A DNA stretch of 64,000 nucleotides from Thermoleophilia bacterium (GTDB taxonomy: Bacteria > Actinomycetota > Thermoleophilia > BMS3ABIN01), in assembly GCA_020053595.1 (NCBI GenBank), contig JAGVMV010000041.1, positions 1 through 64,000 of the forward strand, read 5' to 3'. A model generated the notes under the pieces. The model was given only the letters and a program-made list of their open reading frames with translations, was not told the DNA's origin and did no database searches. Shown here piece after piece: positions 61,405-64,000 of the stretch (its first letter is position 1; every line of letters begins with the position of its first letter). Both the position numbers and the translations under genes were made by a program.

Positions 61405-62406
61405 TCAGGCGGCAAACCCCCCGGAAGCCGTGGCTCCCAGGGAAAGGTAATCAGGCAACGGTTTAGCGGGGAGATATCGGGCGGCGCTGGCAATCATGGC
61501 AGCGTTATCGGTGCAGAGCGCTGGCGGAGGTATGTGCAGGCGCATTCCCCGCCGTTTACATTCTGTCGCCAAAAGTCGACGCAGTTCAGTATTGGCGCTG
61601 ACGCCGCCGCCAATACAAATCTGGTTACACCTCTCGGATGCCGCTGCAGCCAGGGTTTTCTTAACAAGGGCGGTAATCACGGCAGACTGGTAGCTTGCTG
61701 CGATATCCGCACGGTGTTCGTTAAATAATTTTGGGTCAAGATCCCTCAAGTAATAGTAGAGGGCTGTTTTGACGCCGCTAAAGCTGAAGTCCAGACGACC
61801 TGGTTTATCGAGTCCTACAGGAAAAGTTACATAACCGGGGGCACCATCCGCCGCAAGAGTGTCAAGATCGGCGCCACCAGGATACCCCAGCCCGAGCAGC
61901 CTGGCTCCCTTGTCGAGGGCTTCACCGGCGGCATCATCGAGCGTCTGGCCCAGAAGCTTGTGCTCGCCACGCCGGGGAACGAAGACGATTGAAGTATGGC
62001 CACCAGAAGCAATGAGACAGACAAAAGGGGGCTCTACCGGGTCGGGTGGCAAATAATTGGCGGCCACATGGCCTTCCATGTGACTCACGCCCACCAGTTC
62101 CACGCCGAGGCCATAGGCTATGGATTTGGCGGTTGCCACTCCTACAAGCAAGGCACCGATGAGCCCTGGTCTGGTGGTGACCGCTATTCTGGTAATACTG
62201 TTCAGCTCCACGCCGGCCTTGGCGATTGCCTGGGCAATTACCGCATTAACGAGCTCGAGGTGATGCCGGGAAGCGATTTCCGGGACCACCCCGCCATAGA
62301 GAGCATGGAATTCAGTCTGTGAGGAAATGATGCTGGACAGGATTTCGTTACCATGAAGGACTGCGGCGCAGGTGTCGTCGCAAGATGTTTCGATTCCGAG
62401 GATCAA
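61405..62406 (-). CDS. tsaD: tRNA N6-adenosine threonylcarbamoyltransferase
   Basis: TsaD (Kae1) transfers threonylcarbamoyl to A37 of ANN-decoding tRNAs. The start ILGIETSCDDTCAAVL, the metal-binding VSHMEGHVAAN and the ATP motif IGGGVSANTELRRLL are present. Length 333 aa. It overlaps rimI by four bases in the tsaE-tsaB-rimI-tsaD operon. The TsaC partner is not in this window. Confidence 0.97.
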   Translation of the reverse strand: MILGIETSCDDTCAAVLHGNEILSSIISSQTEFHALYGGVVPEIASRHHLELVNAVIAQAIAKAGVELNSITRIAVTTRPGLIGALLVGVATAKSIAYGLGVELVGVSHMEGHVAANYLPPDPVEPPFVCLIASGGHTSIVFVPRRGEHKLLGQTLDDAAGEALDKGARLLGLGYPGGADLDTLAADGAPGYVTFPVGLDKPGRLDFSFSGVKTALYYYLRDLDPKLFNEHRADIAASYQSAVITALVKKTLAAAASERCNQICIGGGVSANTELRRLLATECKRRGMRLHIPPPALCTDNAAMIASAARYLPAKPLPDYLSLGATASGGFAA

Positions 62407-62855
62407 GCCAGCATATCCTCAGAATCTTTCCACAGGATCAGGGCATCCTCACCGTTGTCGCGGTAATAACCTTTGCGGATGCCGGTACAGATAAACCCGT
62501 AACTCTCATACATCTTGATCGCACCGCGATTGGACTTTCGGACTTCCAGAGTAAATCCACGATGTTTCTCGCAGCCACAGAGCTCGAGCAACCGTTCTAT
62601 GAGGTCTGTGGCAATGTACTTGCGGCGGTATTCTTCATGCACTGCCAGGTCCAGTAAATGCCAGACTTCCACGTACTGGGTGGCAATTATGTAACCCACT
62701 ACCGTTACATCCTCTATCGCGACCAGACAGATGCTGGAATCCTTGGCAAGTTGAGTGATGAAAGCATTAAGCGACCAAGGTCTGGGATAGGATACTTCCT
62801 CGATTTCCAGAACCGTTTTCAGGTCTGAAAGGCGCATGGGCCTTATTTCAGCCAT
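62403..62855 (-). CDS. rimI: Ribosomal-protein-alanine N-acetyltransferase
   Basis: This GNAT-fold acetyltransferase acts on the N-terminus of S18 in characterised bacteria. It shows IRPMRLSDLKTVLEIEEVSY, the acetyl-CoA region VHEEYRRKYIATDLIERLL and ALILWKDSEDML at the end. Length 150 aa. Placement between tsaB and tsaD is the common arrangement and supports RimI over other GNATs. Confidence 0.92.
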   Translation of the reverse strand: MAEIRPMRLSDLKTVLEIEEVSYPRPWSLNAFITQLAKDSSICLVAIEDVTVVGYIIATQYVEVWHLLDLAVHEEYRRKYIATDLIERLLELCGCEKHRGFTLEVRKSNRGAIKMYESYGFICTGIRKGYYRDNGEDALILWKDSEDMLA

Positions 62856-63577
62856 GGCTCTCGCATTCGCAGCAGGACAGTTTTATCGGCGTCAGGTTCG
62901 CGAACATATTCTGGAACGATTGAAAGCATTTGATTCTCATCATATCCGTTATCGATATTTGCGGCCCGCAAATGCCAGACCGCGCACACCTGGTTCCCGG
63001 AATCATCGGAATCCAGCAGATCAAGTTTTCTGGACGTCTTCAAAATTTTCCTGTATGCAAGGGCGCCGTTACCTCCAGTTATTACTTTTCCGTTCGCAAA
63101 CCCGGAAATTTGTTTCAAAAGGTCGGCAGGGTTAAGGCAGAGAACATCGGATTCGGGCACTACTGCGCTTTCTCCTTCTTTTCTGTATAGTCTCGCAAAA
63201 ACCTGACCCCTTCTGGCATCAATAACGGGAAGGACTAAACAATTGTTACTGCCGCGCTTGCTTCTCAGAAGCCCGAGCGCCAGGGCTTCGAGTGTGCTGA
63301 ACCCATACGAAGGAACCTTGAGTGCCTGTGCCAGCGCCCGGGCAGTTGAGATGCCGACCCGGAGCCCACTAAAGGTACCCGGCCCGGTGCCGGCGACAAC
63401 AGCGCTCACATCCTGGATAGCCAGGTTGTTGTGGGTGAGCAGTTCATGAACTGCGGGCAATAGCAGCTCCAGATGAGATCGGCCGGCACTAATGCTGCTC
63501 TCAGCCAGCAGCGTGTCTCTATCACCCAGGGCAATGGCAGCTACCTCAGTAGCTGTATCAATGGCCAGCGCTGGCAA
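62843..63577 (-). CDS. tsaB: tRNA threonylcarbamoyladenosine biosynthesis protein TsaB
   Basis: TsaB is the catalytically inactive ASKHA partner of TsaD. The start ALAIDTATEVAAIAL and AGTGPGTFSGLRVGISTARA are typical. Length 244 aa. It overlaps tsaE by 20 bases and rimI by 13. Confidence 0.95.
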   Translation of the reverse strand: MPALAIDTATEVAAIALGDRDTLLAESSISAGRSHLELLLPAVHELLTHNNLAIQDVSAVVAGTGPGTFSGLRVGISTARALAQALKVPSYGFSTLEALALGLLRSKRGSNNCLVLPVIDARRGQVFARLYRKEGESAVVPESDVLCLNPADLLKQISGFANGKVITGGNGALAYRKILKTSRKLDLLDSDDSGNQVCAVWHLRAANIDNGYDENQMLSIVPEYVREPDADKTVLLRMREPWLK

Positions 63578-64000
63578 AAAGCCGCTCCAGTTTCTGTCTC
63601 AAGTCATCCCTTTCACTGATAATGGAAATCCGCCGGCTGTTTATGTCAACATGTTCCATTTTAATTACAATCGCCGGTCGCTGAATAAAAGGCTCCGCCT
63701 GTTCCGGCCATTCCACGAATGTAATCGCCTCAGCTTCGAAATAGGGTTCGAAGTCGATGGCGTCCTCAGCTGTGAAATCTGATAAACGATAAAGGTCGAG
63801 ATGATGCACGGTGATTTTTCCGGAGTAGGTCTGAGCCATCGTGAAGCTGGGGCTTGTAACTGGTTCGCGGACCCCCAGGCTGATGCTGGCATGCCGGATA
63901 AAGCAGGTTTTACCTGTTCCCAGCTGACCCGCCAGAAATACAACATCACCGGGCTTCAGCAGCTTCGCAATGCCAGTAGCGAGAACTGCCGTCTGCTCTT
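63558..64000 (-). CDS. tsaE: tRNA threonylcarbamoyladenosine biosynthesis ATPase TsaE (5' end outside the window)
   Basis: The minus-strand frame is open to the window edge. It reads LKPGDVVFLAGQLGTGKTCF (Walker A), then EPVTSPSFTMAQTYSG, HHLDLYRL and FVEWPEQAEPFI, the TsaE signature order. TsaE's ATPase cycle drives the TsaBD complex. About 147 residues are visible; only a few N-terminal residues are missing, since the family usually starts about 15-25 residues before the P-loop region. ATG 63839 is internal. Confidence 0.93.
   Translation of the reverse strand, partial: EQTAVLATGIAKLLKPGDVVFLAGQLGTGKTCFIRHASISLGVREPVTSPSFTMAQTYSGKITVHHLDLYRLSDFTAEDAIDFEPYFEAEAITFVEWPEQAEPFIQRPAIVIKMEHVDINSRRISIISERDDLRQKLERLFASAGH

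Noticed and set aside
1-64000. CRISPR array, rRNA operon, complete insertion sequence or prophage
   Set aside because: No regularly spaced repeats, rRNA sequence, transposase or phage gene was seen; the repeats found are short and local.

Overview
The window is a stretch of bacterial chromosome of moderately high GC content. It is almost certainly from an actinobacterium, probably a deep-branching, possibly anaerobic or microaerobic lineage. Pointers are a GarA-like FHA protein followed by an FtsR-type MerR regulator, a short RsiG-like protein, a BlaI/M56 pair resembling the mycobacterial one, the DapL branch of lysine synthesis, and the order ftsK-rodZ-pgsA-cinA-thpR-recA-rny-miaB-miaA-dapF-hflX. 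I could not run a database search, so the lineage is inferred from gene content and order.

Layout. 1-7.4 kb: end of a menaquinone methyltransferase gene, a polyprenyl diphosphate synthase, dapB, dapA, RNase J and FtsK. 7.4-14.9 kb: a DUF2723-type membrane glycosyltransferase with an apparent frameshift, then a complete minus-strand hypA-B-F-C-D-E set for [NiFe] hydrogenase maturation with no hydrogenase in view. 15.2-26.4 kb: rodZ-like, pgsA, cinA, a patch of gene remnants and tandem repeats, a hybrid histidine kinase, a MazEF-like toxin-antitoxin pair, thpR, recA, rny and miaB. 26.4-31.2 kb: a MEMO1/AMMECR1 pair, a nitric oxide reductase operon (a two-haem NorC and NorB) and a divergent cysteine-rich HTH regulator. 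31.1-39.9 kb: miaA, dapF, dapL, hflX, dut, tRNA-Pro(GGG), a CDP-alcohol phosphotransferase, a mannose-1-phosphate guanylyltransferase/phosphomannomutase-like fusion and a PHP hydrolase. 39.9-43.7 kb: an inverted-repeat island, an MglA-type GTPase with a Roadblock partner, RsiG-like, an unknown small protein, FHA, FtsR and apt. 43.8-55.0 kb: an RlpA-like envelope protein, then a long minus-strand operon rpsB-tsf-pyrH-frr-uppS-cdsA-dxr-rseP-ispG-proS. 55-64 kb: a CoA-binding protein, a seven-helix membrane protein, blaI-blaR1-like, a polyferredoxin/lipoprotein operon, a hypothetical gene, a phosphoribosyltransferase and the tsaE-tsaB-rimI-tsaD t6A cluster.

How the parts may work together. Two local circuits stand out. 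(1) BlaI-like boxes of the form ACTA-N7-TAGT lie at the blaI promoter and, in tandem, upstream of the lipoprotein/polyferredoxin operon 3.5 kb away. This suggests the membrane-protease-controlled repressor governs an envelope electron-transfer module. (2) A single-motif RsiG-like c-di-GMP anti-sigma candidate sits beside an MglA/Roadblock pair and the FHA-FtsR pair, a plausible surface motility and cell-cycle control cluster. A third circuit is the nitric oxide reductase operon facing a SufR-like, probably Fe-S-binding regulator across a perfect 8-bp-arm palindrome.

Several genes (rnj, thpR, miaA, blaR1-like) have their family N-terminus encoded upstream of any usable ATG/GTG/TTG codon. This suggests non-canonical start codons or small sequence errors.
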